This document shows, piece after piece, positions 54,854 through 63,723 of a stretch of DNA of 64,000 nucleotides. How positions within the stretch are numbered: the first letter of the stretch is position 1; each line of letters begins with the position of its first letter. The DNA lies in the NCBI RefSeq assembly GCF_016522075.1, contig NZ_JAEHFW010000003.1:682001-746000 (forward strand), in the 5' to 3' direction. A program made the translations under genes and the position numbers. Below the pieces are notes generated by a model, which was not told the origin of the DNA, made no database searches, and was given only the letters and a program-made list of their open reading frames with translations. The DNA is from Mucilaginibacter segetis. Lineage in GTDB: Bacteria; Bacteroidota; Bacteroidia; Sphingobacteriales; Sphingobacteriaceae.

Positions 54854-56950
54854 ATGGCAAAGCAAACTAAAAAAACCGAGGCTGAATTAAAGCCAGAAAA
54901 AATACAAAAAACTAAAGCCGCTTCGCCAGCTAAAGAGAAAGTTACGGACAAAAAAACTCCTGCAGTTAAAAAAGCAGTTGCAAAAAAGTCAGCACCGAAA
55001 ACCGTAAAAAGCAATGATGTTAATCAAATAAACGCAGTTGAACCATATAGCCGTTTCTCTGATTTTGATATCGGCCTTTTTAAAGCCGGTAAACATTATA
55101 AGTTGTACGAAAAGCTGGGCTCGCACGTGGTGGAGCATAAGGGAATAGTTGGAACTTACTTTTCGGTATGGGCGCCAAATGCACAATATGTTTCGGTTAT
55201 AGGCAATTTTAATGGCTGGAATCGTGGCTCGCATCCGTTAAACTATCGTTGGGATGCATCTGGCATTTGGGAAGGTTTTATCCCTAATGTAGGAGTAGGT
55301 GAAACTTATAAATATTTTATTAATTCCTCTACAGGCGAAGATCTGGAAAAAAGTGATCCCTTTGCATTACGATGGGAATTGCCGCCGCACACCGCATCAA
55401 TTGTTGCTGATACCTATTATGAATGGGACGATAAGGAGTGGATGGCGCAACGTTACAAGCATACAGGTTTAGATAAACCTTATTCAGTGTATGAAATGCA
55501 CATAGGTTCATGGGCAAGGGGATTGGAAAGCCCTGATCAATTTTTAACCTACCGTGATCTTGCCGAAAAGTTGGTGCCTTATATAAAGGAAATGGGATTT
55601 ACCCACGTAGAGTTTATGCCTTTAATGGAGCATCCTTATTATCCGAGTTGGGGTTACCAGATCACCGGCTTTTTTGCGGCATCATCACGGTATGGTACAC
55701 CGCAGGATCTGATGTATCTGATAGAGCAGTTGCACAAAGAGGGGATAGGTGTTATACTGGATTGGGTGCCTTCGCATTTCCCCGGAGATGTGCATGGTTT
55801 ATACAATTTTGACGGTACCCATTTATACGAGCATGCTGATGTACGTAAGGGATTTCATCCCGACTGGAAATCTTTTATATTCAATTACGACCGTAACGAG
55901 GTGCGTGCTTTTCTGATAAGTAATGCCCTGTTCTGGTTGGATAGGTATCATATAGACGGCTTACGAGTTGACGCGGTTGCTTCTATGCTTTATCTGGATT
56001 ATTCGCGTAATGAGGGTGAATGGGAGCCTAATATTTATGGCGGAAATGAAAATTTGGAGGCTATATCTTTCTTAAAAGAATTTAATACAACCGTTTACAG
56101 CAATTTTCCAGATGTGCAAACCATAGCCGAGGAATCTACTTCATTTACCGGGGTAAGCCGGCCGGTTTATACAGGTGGCTTAGGTTTTGGTATGAAATGG
56201 ATGATGGGGTGGATGCACGATACTATTGGCTATTTTCAGCATGATCCTATTCATCGTAAATATCATCAAAACCAGCTTACATTTAGTATGGTTTATGCAT
56301 TTACAGAAAACTTTATGCTGCCTTTTTCGCATGATGAGGTGGTATATGGTAAAGGATCTATGTTAGGAAAAATGCCGGGAGATGATTGGCAGCGTTTTGC
56401 TAATCTGCGTTTGTTGTATGGCTTTATGTTTACTCATCCGGGCACCAAATTATTATTTATGGGGAGTGAGTTTGGGCAGAGTGCCGAGTGGAATTTTCAG
56501 CATTCGTTAGACTGGCACTTATTACAGTATGACAGCCATCAGGGGATAAAGGAGACGGTAAAAGCATTAAATAAACTTTACCGGTCTGAGCCCGCCTTAT
56601 ATGAGAAGGGATTTGACTGGACAGGATTTGAATGGATAGATGCCGGCAATTTTGATGATTCTGTGATAGTTTACGTCCGCAAAGGAATTGACAGGGAAAA
56701 TGATCTGATAGTAGTTTTGAATATGACCCCGGTTATTCATGAGGGGTATCGTATAGGTGTAACTGAAAAAGGCTTATGGAAAGAAATTTTTAATTCCGAC
56801 GAGCATCAATATTGGGGGAGTGGTTTAATTAATTTTGAGCCCATAGAAGCAGAAGCTGAAGCATGGCACGGCAGAGAATACTCCATGAATGTTACCACCC
56901 CGCCGTTGGGTGTAGCCATATTTAAAAGGATTGGAGAAGACGAAGACTAA
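54854..56950 (+). CDS. glgB: 1,4-alpha-glucan branching enzyme with a Lys/Ala-rich N-terminal extension
   Basis: 698 residues. CBM48 (about 90-190, GTYFSVWAPNAQYVSVIG, GNFNGWNRGSHPL), then a GH13 barrel with WVPSHFP, nucleophile Asp in HIDGLRVDAVASMLYLDY, Glu in TIAEESTSF and Asp in LPFSHDEVVYG, then a C-terminal beta domain. It makes alpha-1,6 branches in glycogen. The first 52 residues (17 or so lysines with Ala, Pro and Thr) precede the CBM48 and resemble histone H1-like tails; they are not part of normal GlgB. Transcribed after the GH31 terminator, so perhaps from its own promoter. Confidence 0.93.
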   Translation: MAKQTKKTEAELKPEKIQKTKAASPAKEKVTDKKTPAVKKAVAKKSAPKTVKSNDVNQINAVEPYSRFSDFDIGLFKAGKHYKLYEKLGSHVVEHKGIVGTYFSVWAPNAQYVSVIGNFNGWNRGSHPLNYRWDASGIWEGFIPNVGVGETYKYFINSSTGEDLEKSDPFALRWELPPHTASIVADTYYEWDDKEWMAQRYKHTGLDKPYSVYEMHIGSWARGLESPDQFLTYRDLAEKLVPYIKEMGFTHVEFMPLMEHPYYPSWGYQITGFFAASSRYGTPQDLMYLIEQLHKEGIGVILDWVPSHFPGDVHGLYNFDGTHLYEHADVRKGFHPDWKSFIFNYDRNEVRAFLISNALFWLDRYHIDGLRVDAVASMLYLDYSRNEGEWEPNIYGGNENLEAISFLKEFNTTVYSNFPDVQTIAEESTSFTGVSRPVYTGGLGFGMKWMMGWMHDTIGYFQHDPIHRKYHQNQLTFSMVYAFTENFMLPFSHDEVVYGKGSMLGKMPGDDWQRFANLRLLYGFMFTHPGTKLLFMGSEFGQSAEWNFQHSLDWHLLQYDSHQGIKETVKALNKLYRSEPALYEKGFDWTGFEWIDAGNFDDSVIVYVRKGIDRENDLIVVLNMTPVIHEGYRIGVTEKGLWKEIFNSDEHQYWGSGLINFEPIEAEAEAWHGREYSMNVTTPPLGVAIFKRIGEDED

Positions 56951-56973
56951 TAAATCACATTAATAACAGTTGA

Positions 56974-57165
56974 ATGAGTGGTAAATTTTTTTATTTGTAT
57001 TTAGTTGGTGGTACTGTAGCTTTAGGCCTTTTACTGTACACTTTAGCTAATAATTATCCTAAAGTAAATACTGGCGGAGCGTTATTTTATATTATACCCA
57101 CTTTGGCACTTTATTACATGGCCTATAAAACATGGCATGTTAAAAATGATGGGGAATTAATGTGA
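56974..57165 (+). CDS. Small two-helix membrane protein
   Basis: 63 residues, 23 bp after glgB. Hydrophobic segments at about 4-24 (YLYLVGGTVALGLLLYTL) and 34-52 (ALFYIIPTLALYYMAYKT) suggest two membrane helices. No family recognised. Normal codon use and a tight position behind glgB favour a real gene. A strong bidirectional terminator follows. Confidence 0.6.
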   Translation: MSGKFFYLYLVGGTVALGLLLYTLANNYPKVNTGGALFYIIPTLALYYMAYKTWHVKNDGELM

Positions 57166-57183
57166 TCAATAAATTATTAAATA

Positions 57184-57224
57184 TAAACAGCAAAGCCCTC
57201 AAAAAACGAGGGCTTTGCTGTTTA
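57184..57224. terminator. Strong bidirectional terminator between the small membrane protein gene and gapA
   Basis: A perfect 17-bp stem (57184-57200 with 57208-57224) around a 7-nt A-rich loop. Convergent genes on both sides use it. Confidence 0.92.
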
Positions 57225-57239
57225 TACGAATTGTTAAAC

Positions 57240-59091
<1,852 letters not shown>

Positions 59092-60078
59092 TTATATAGA
59101 TAGTATTTCCGACATCTCCATCAAATCCTCTTCCAATTTAAACTGATGCTGGTTCAAAGCTTCCTCTAAGCCTGTTAATTTAATATGGTTAGCCTCCAGG
59201 CCAACCATTTTTTGCGTTTCGCCTTTTATAAGGGCATTTACAGCGGCATAACCTAACCTGCTGCCCAATATCCGGTCAAATGCCGACGGGCTTCCTCCAC
59301 GTTGCAGGTGCCCTAAAATAGTCACCTTAACATCGTAGAATTTAATTTCATTACGCACCGCTTCGGCAAGTTCATAAGCGCCGCCTGTTTTATCGCCTTC
59401 AGCTACAATAACAATACTTGATGATTTTTTATTGAATTGACCGGCTTTAAGATTTTCTATCAAATTATCTATGGCGGTAGCTCTTTCGGGCAGAAGGATA
59501 GCTTCAGCGCCGCAGGATATTCCGGCCCTGAGGGCGATAGCACCTGAGTCACGACCCATTACCTCTATAAAGAAAAGTCTGTCATGAGCATCTGCCGTAT
59601 CCCTTATTTTATCAATAGCTTCAATTACCGTATTAGTGGCAGTATCAAACCCAAGGGTATATGTTGAGCCGTAAAGATCATTGTCTATTGTACCCGGCAC
59701 ACCTATTACTGATATATCCGGAAACTTTCTTGAAAAACGCAACGCACCGGTAAAAGTACCATCACCACCAATTACTACCAGGCCATCAATACCGTGTTCT
59801 TTAAGATGTTTATAGGCAATCTCCATCCCTTCATCTGATTTGAAAGGAATACATCTGGCAGTTTTTAATATAGTTCCGCCTAAATTAAGAATATTACTTA
59901 CAGACCGTGTGGTCATGTCGTACATATTGTTATCAATAAGCCCCTGGTATCCTTGTCTTATACCTACAACCTGCAAATTATGATATATGCCGGTTCTTAC
60001 TACCGCCCTAATACAGGGATTCATGCCGGGTGCGTCACCACCAGAAGTAAGAACAGCTATTTTTGAAATTTTACGCAT
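59092..60078 (-). CDS. pfkA: 6-phosphofructokinase (ATP-dependent)
   Basis: 328 residues. ATP loop LTSGGDAPGMNPCIRA, GGDGTFTGALRFS, catalytic VPGTIDNDLYG, MGRDSGAIAL, and LGHLQRGGSPSAFDR. The glycines in the GGDG segment suit ATP rather than pyrophosphate. It phosphorylates fructose 6-phosphate, the main control step of glycolysis. First gene of the operon ending in gapA, divergent from the Nudix-type regulator with 127 bp between them. Confidence 0.96.
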   Translation of the reverse strand: MRKISKIAVLTSGGDAPGMNPCIRAVVRTGIYHNLQVVGIRQGYQGLIDNNMYDMTTRSVSNILNLGGTILKTARCIPFKSDEGMEIAYKHLKEHGIDGLVVIGGDGTFTGALRFSRKFPDISVIGVPGTIDNDLYGSTYTLGFDTATNTVIEAIDKIRDTADAHDRLFFIEVMGRDSGAIALRAGISCGAEAILLPERATAIDNLIENLKAGQFNKKSSSIVIVAEGDKTGGAYELAEAVRNEIKFYDVKVTILGHLQRGGSPSAFDRILGSRLGYAAVNALIKGETQKMVGLEANHIKLTGLEEALNQHQFKLEEDLMEMSEILSI

Positions 60079-60106
60079 CTTTACACAAGTAATTTAAAAA
60101 CCACGA

Positions 60107-60174
60107 ATATAGCGTGTCTAAATTACACCATTAAATTTATTTATTTATTTTTAGATTAAGAATTAACGCTATAT
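60107..60174. promoter_or_regulatory. Paired inverted half-sites between pfkA and the Nudix-type regulator
   Basis: ATATAGCGT at 60107-60115 and its exact complement ACGCTATAT at 60166-60174 lie in the 127-bp divergent promoter region. They may be operator half-sites for the adjacent regulator. Confidence 0.4.
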
Positions 60175-60205
60175 ATTTAAACAATTAACCTAAATACATC
60201 AACTA

Positions 60206-60901
60206 TTGGAAGTAAAGTTACCTACATTTGATTCAGTATTCTCTATTGACTGTGTAATTTTTGGTTTTGACGCCGGGGAATTAAAGATATTACTCATTGA
60301 ACGTAATGAGGAGCCTTTTAAAGACTGGCTTGCATTGCCCGGTTATATTGTTGAGCAGGACGAGAGTATTGATGATGCCGCGGAGCGTATTCTATATGAA
60401 CTTACCGGCCTTCGCGATTTGCATATGCAGCAATTTCATACCTTTGGGGAGGTTAACCGCCACCCACAGGGGCGTGTAATTACTGTGGCTTATTATGCGC
60501 TTATACGTATCAATGGGCAAAAGGAGGTAAAACCTGTAACACAGTATGCCAAAAAAGCTTTTTGGCATTCAGTGAATGATTTGCCTAAACTTGCATTTGA
60601 CCATAGCGAAATTTTTAATACCGGATTTAATAAAATACGCCGCAGGCTGAATTATCAGCCTATAGCTTTTGAACTGCTGCCGGAGAAATTCACTTTAACC
60701 CAATTGCAATCATTATATGAAGCTATCCTGAATAAAAAGCTGGATAAACGGAACTTCCGAAAAAAAATGCTTAGCTACGGTTTTTTAAAGGAGCTTGATG
60801 AAAAGCAAAAAGGCGTATCATACCGGGCCGCTAAATTATATAAGTTTGACCGACGGAAGTACGCGAAGATATTTCAGAATGAAATGAACTTGGTGCAATA
60901 G
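60206..60901 (+). CDS. NrtR-type transcriptional regulator with a degenerate Nudix domain and winged helix
   Basis: 231 residues from a TTG start (LEVKLPTFDSVFSIDC); no ATG lies in frame nearby. The first 140 residues are a Nudix fold (ALPGYIVEQDESIDDAAERI), but the catalytic box is degraded: the REUxEE core reads RILYEL, so hydrolysis is unlikely. Residues about 150-231 form a winged helix (RRRLNYQPIAFELLP, FTLTQLQSLYEAIL). This layout matches NrtR/AraR-type regulators, some of which control sugar genes in Bacteroidetes. Its place between pfkA and a sugar-kinase gene suggests control of sugar metabolism. Confidence 0.88.
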   Translation: MEVKLPTFDSVFSIDCVIFGFDAGELKILLIERNEEPFKDWLALPGYIVEQDESIDDAAERILYELTGLRDLHMQQFHTFGEVNRHPQGRVITVAYYALIRINGQKEVKPVTQYAKKAFWHSVNDLPKLAFDHSEIFNTGFNKIRRRLNYQPIAFELLPEKFTLTQLQSLYEAILNKKLDKRNFRKKMLSYGFLKELDEKQKGVSYRAAKLYKFDRRKYAKIFQNEMNLVQ

Positions 60902-60921
60902 TTTATTGCATGTATATCCAT

Positions 60922-60957
60922 AAAAAAACCGAATCAAATTTTTGATTCGGTTTTTTG
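60922..60957 (+). terminator. Bidirectional terminator after the Nudix-type regulator
   Basis: AAAAAACCGAATCAAA pairs with TTTGATTCGGTTTTTT. It serves both convergent genes. Confidence 0.88.
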
Positions 60958-60972
60958 TTTATAATTGGTTTG

Positions 60973-61833
60973 TTATAACTGGCTTGGTGCCAATTCTAAA
61001 TGGTATTTTACTAAATTATCTATTGGTGAACGTATAATGTTACCTACTGTCATACCGTTCTCAGTAACTACTTCTTCCAATACATTACGGAAGTTATAGC
61101 CTACAGAACCGATACAGTTAAAGGTATATTTCTGATAATCGGGGTAGTGTGTAACCAGGTTACGGAAAAAATCCTCAAATGAGGTTCTTACCAGTTTCCT
61201 GGAGTATTCAATATTTACAATATTATCATAAACAAATTTGCTAAAACTGGCGCAAAACCTGTTGGCGCGTGGCTCAGTGTAAACTTTCTCGTTTACGTCG
61301 TCAGGGGTAAGTTTGTAGGTTTCCCAAAAATTCTTCCGAACGGCTTCGGGCATATATCCTCTTAAATAATCAACCAATAACTTTTTGCCTATATAGCAAC
61401 CACTGCCTTCGTCGCCAAGTATATAAGCGCCGGAATCAATATTATTCACTACGTTACGGCCATCATAAATACAGGTGTTAGTGCCGGTACCTAATATAGC
61501 AGCAAAGCCTTCGTTATTGCCTAACAGCGCACGTGCGGCAGCAAGCAGATCATGACCAATATATATTTTCGATTTGGAAAACACATCCTGCATGGCCACT
61601 TCAACAATCTTGCGCATCTCAGGGGTTGAGCAGCCCGCACCGTAATAATTAACTTCGGTAATCTTATCTTTTTCGAGATCGGTTGGTAAACTATTGTTTA
61701 ATGATTGAATAATATAATCTGTTCCGGAGAAATAAGGGTTGTAACCTTCAGTGTTAAAGTACACCTTTTTACCTTCTTCAGTAACCAGGCACCAATTTGT
61801 TTTGGTTGAGCCACCGTCAGCAATAATGATCAT
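60973..61833 (-). CDS. BadF/N-acetylglucosamine kinase-like protein
   Basis: 286 residues of the ASKHA family. Phosphate-1 motif MIIIADGGSTKTNWC is intact, as are HDLLAAARALLG, AAILGTGTNTCIYDG (phosphate-2/sugar side) and YILGDEGSGCYIGKKLL. It should phosphorylate N-acetylglucosamine or a related amino sugar with ATP in the cytosol. It is the active-looking partner of the degenerate paralogue at 58243. Convergent with the Nudix-type regulator. The 371-bp region upstream is rich in A/T and holds a 14-bp palindrome. Confidence 0.88.
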   Translation of the reverse strand: MIIIADGGSTKTNWCLVTEEGKKVYFNTEGYNPYFSGTDYIIQSLNNSLPTDLEKDKITEVNYYGAGCSTPEMRKIVEVAMQDVFSKSKIYIGHDLLAAARALLGNNEGFAAILGTGTNTCIYDGRNVVNNIDSGAYILGDEGSGCYIGKKLLVDYLRGYMPEAVRKNFWETYKLTPDDVNEKVYTEPRANRFCASFSKFVYDNIVNIEYSRKLVRTSFEDFFRNLVTHYPDYQKYTFNCIGSVGYNFRNVLEEVVTENGMTVGNIIRSPIDNLVKYHLELAPSQL

Positions 61834-61967
61834 AGAATATGTTTTAAAGAAAAAAATTAGGTTAAAAGTATGATTAACTTATTGTAAAAAAAACACCTGA
61901 AACTTTTAAAGCTTTTTTTTATAAAAAATACAGCACAAAGCGTTTTTTTATGCGAAAAGCAAAATAT

Positions 61968-61981
61968 TTAAAACGTTTTAA
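61968..61981. promoter_or_regulatory. 14-bp palindrome in the kinase/tRNA intergenic region
   Basis: TTAAAACGTTTTAA is a perfect palindrome with a central CG, a form common for LacI-family operators. It lies 135 bp upstream of the kinase start. The rest of 61834-62150 shows nothing else beyond A/T-rich sequence. Confidence 0.35.
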
Positions 61982-62155
61982 TAAAAACTTTTAAGTAAAT
62001 AAACAACTGTGTTTTTAACATGTAAACCCCGAGTATATGACGCCAGCTGTTATTTAAAACTTGTAATAATACACAATACTTAACAATTATTAAAAGTATG
62101 TGTTTAACTGATATAAAGTGTTCACAACGTTAATTATTCTTTTACAATTATGCAG

Positions 62156-62186
62156 TTGTTGTTTCGGGCATAAATTCGCATATTTG
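62156..62186 (+). promoter_or_regulatory. Promoter of tRNA-Arg
   Basis: TTG at 62156-62158, 20 bases, then CATATTTG at 62179-62186 (one mismatch to TAnnTTTG), 18 bp before the tRNA. Confidence 0.5.
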
Positions 62187-62204
62187 CACCGCGAAAAATG
62201 CTAA

Positions 62205-62278
62205 GGTTCCATAGCTCAGCTGGATAGAGCAACTGCCTTCTAAGCAGTAGGTCTCAGGTTCGAATCCTGATGGAATCA
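62205..62278 (+). tRNA. tRNA-Arg (anticodon TCT)
   Basis: 74 nt. Acceptor arms GGTTCCA (62205-62211) and TGGAATC (62271-62277) pair over 7 bp with one G-U, discriminator A at 62278, no encoded CCA. D-loop TAGCTCAGCTGGATAGAGC is standard. Anticodon stem ACTGC/GCAGT encloses CTTCTAA with anticodon TCT. T-arm CAGGTTCGAATCCTG is complete. It decodes AGA. Confidence 0.97.
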
Positions 62279-62290
62279 CTCAAAACTTCA

Positions 62291-62331
62291 AAGTCCCTTT
62301 GTGAACTTATTGTTTACAAAGGGACTTTTTG
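62291..62331 (+). terminator. Terminator of tRNA-Arg
   Basis: 12-bp perfect stem AAGTCCCTTTGT (62291-62302) / ACAAAGGGACTT (62316-62327) followed by TTTT. Confidence 0.88.
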
Positions 62332-62469
62332 CATTTACTGTAAACCTGTATTATGATAATCGGCCTATAATTAGAAAAAAAATTTTCCTGATTATCTTTT
62401 TTGATGGCCGCTGAAAAAGCCTTTAAAAGATTAAAGAGGATTAACCGAATCAAGGGATAGAATACCCTT

Positions 62470-62517
62470 AAATAGGAAAACGGAAGCCTGTTCTTGCGAA
62501 TGTGACTTCCGTTTCCT
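62470..62517 (-). terminator. Intrinsic terminator of the large non-coding RNA
   Basis: On the reverse strand, AAACGGAAG pairs with CTTCCGTTT across a loop that itself contains TTC-GCAA-GAA, and TTTTCC follows. It faces the tRNA terminator from the other side. Confidence 0.85.
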
Positions 62518-63075
62518 GACCCCATGAACAGCCATAGCCGCTCAGGAGCAACAAGTTTTGTGTAGTTTTAACCGACCTGATCTCTTCTTTGTTATTGCAA
62601 ACACTCCTGTATCATTATTACCACTAATGCCGGTATATCATTGTATTACTCTTGCGGACTTTGTCTGTCTCCTTGCGGATATAACTACATCAAATCGTTT
62701 ATACTCTTAAAACTTTCTTCATCCTTGCGGATGCAGGAAAGTAATCGTTTATACGAAATTTGGTGTTGTCAATACCCCGAGGGGAAGTCGACTCTGTCGT
62801 TATTCGTGCAACGTTGATAACTCTTTATTCGTGGTGAATGCCGAATACCATATTTGCTAACGCCGATTGCTTCAAGGTCATTATTTATTTCGCCGTTCTC
62901 CATAGAGTATTGCGATCAAATAATACCTTTATAACTATTTTCTCTTCAGATTTGCTTTCGCCAATCTTTCTGTTCTTATAGTTCAGGTACTTCCCTGATC
63001 TTTAGTTCCCCCGAAGGCTCACCCGAGTTCAGTTTCTGTATCCTGTAAGGCTGTCAAAGTACGTCGTTCTTGTTG
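62475..63075 (-). ncRNA. Large structured non-coding RNA of about 600 nt, family not recognised
   Basis: No protein frame of note covers this stretch on either strand, yet it is richer in G/C than its flanks and full of structure on the reverse strand. Hairpins seen: ACTTTC-ctg-CATCC-GCAA-GGATG-aa-GAAAGT (62712-62742), TTATTT...CGC...CTC-TATG-GAG...GCG...AAATAA (62882-62924), AGATT-GGC-GAAA-GCA-AATCT (62947-62966 region), TCAGG-GAAGTA-CCTGA (about 62983-62998), CC-UUCG-GG and CCC-CTCG-GGG. TCCGCAAG occurs three times and TATAAACGATT twice. The 5' CAACAAG (63069-63075) complements the 3' CTTGTTG (62549-62555), closing the molecule. A promoter precedes it and a terminator ends it. I could not match it to RNase P RNA, tmRNA, 6S or SRP RNA. 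The exact ends are estimates. Confidence 0.7.
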
Positions 63076-63079
63076 ATTA

Positions 63080-63110
63080 CAATATAGGAAGATAATGAAT
63101 ATCGCGTCAA
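63080..63110 (-). promoter_or_regulatory. Promoter of the large non-coding RNA
   Basis: On the reverse strand: TTGACG (63105-63110), 18 bases, then TATATTG (63080-63086), close to the Bacteroidota TTG...TAnnTTTG pattern. Transcription would begin near 63073-63076. Confidence 0.6.
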
Positions 63111-63392
63111 GGATATTTTATATCTTTTTATTAACAGCTTATTAACATTTAACAACACATTATTAACATGAATAACTGTTGATTATTAGCGGATTAATAG
63201 TGTTAATTAAGGTTTTTGCACAGTTTATGTTGTCAACAATAATTAAAAAATTCAGCATTTTATGTTAGATTAAAATGCTTAAAATATCACAAGTCAATCT
63301 GTTTTTTATGAAAATTGAATATGTAAAGCATATACTTAGTTATAAATTTGATGGTATATTGTATTAAATATTCAATCTTTTAAATAAGTAGT
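63111..63392. other. A/T-rich intergenic stretch
   Basis: About 280 bp, very A/T-rich, containing only the promoter elements of the flanking genes. I see no gene or repeat in it. Confidence 0.6.
63343..63350 (+). promoter_or_regulatory. Candidate promoter element of the UBP zinc-finger gene
   Basis: TAAATTTG matches TAnnTTTG exactly, 43 bp before the start codon. No good TTG is found at the right distance upstream. Confidence 0.4.
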
Positions 63393-63665
63393 ATGTACAA
63401 TAAGGATATGTGCACACATCTGCAAGCCATTACCGAGGTTAAGTTAAGCGACGATTTTGTATGCGAGGAATGTATTAAGCAAAATGAAAGGTGGGTACAT
63501 TTACGCACTTGTCAAACTTGCGGTGTTACTTTATGTTGTGATGACTCGCCTAACAGGCATATGACCAAACATTTTCATTCCAGCCAGCATCCGGTTATTG
63601 CATCCGCCCAACCCGGGGAACGGTGGCTATGGTGTTATCCAGATGAACAATTTACAGAATATTGA
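63393..63665 (+). CDS. UBP-type zinc-finger protein
   Basis: 90 residues made of one ZnF-UBP domain: C7-T-H in DMCTHLQAI, FVCEECIKQNERWVHLR (CxxC), TCQTCGVTLCCDDSPNRH (CxxC and C), and HMTKHFHSSQHPV, ending GERWLWCYPDEQF. All zinc-ligand Cys and His positions appear kept. In eukaryotes this domain binds the free C-terminus of ubiquitin; bacterial stand-alone copies are known but their target is unclear. The start could also be the ATG five codons in. A terminator follows at 63677. Confidence 0.88.
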   Translation: MYNKDMCTHLQAITEVKLSDDFVCEECIKQNERWVHLRTCQTCGVTLCCDDSPNRHMTKHFHSSQHPVIASAQPGERWLWCYPDEQFTEY

Positions 63666-63676
63666 TTATAGAAAAA

Positions 63677-63712
63677 AGCCCCGACTTATTTAAAAGCGGG
63701 GCTCGAAAAAAA
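63677..63712. terminator. Bidirectional terminator
   Basis: AGCCCCG (63677-63683) pairs with CGGGGCT (63697-63703), flanked by A-runs on both sides; used by the zinc-finger gene and the convergent peptidase gene. Confidence 0.85.
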
Positions 63713-63723
63713 AATAAAACTTA

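Noticed and set aside
62307..62525. A 72-codon reverse-strand frame
   Set aside because: It lies on the terminators of the tRNA and of the large RNA, has no recognisable domain and contradicts the RNA structure.
62640..62745. CRISPR array from the three TCCGCAAG repeats
   Set aside because: The repeats are only 8 nt, unevenly spaced, and part of hairpins; there are no cas genes.
62475..63075. RNase P RNA or tmRNA
   Set aside because: The RNase P signature GAGGAAAGTCC and the tmRNA tRNA-like ends and tag frame are not present on either strand.
62205..63110. Integrated element in tRNA-Arg
   Set aside because: No repeat of the tRNA 3' end, no integrase and no other mobile gene is seen downstream.
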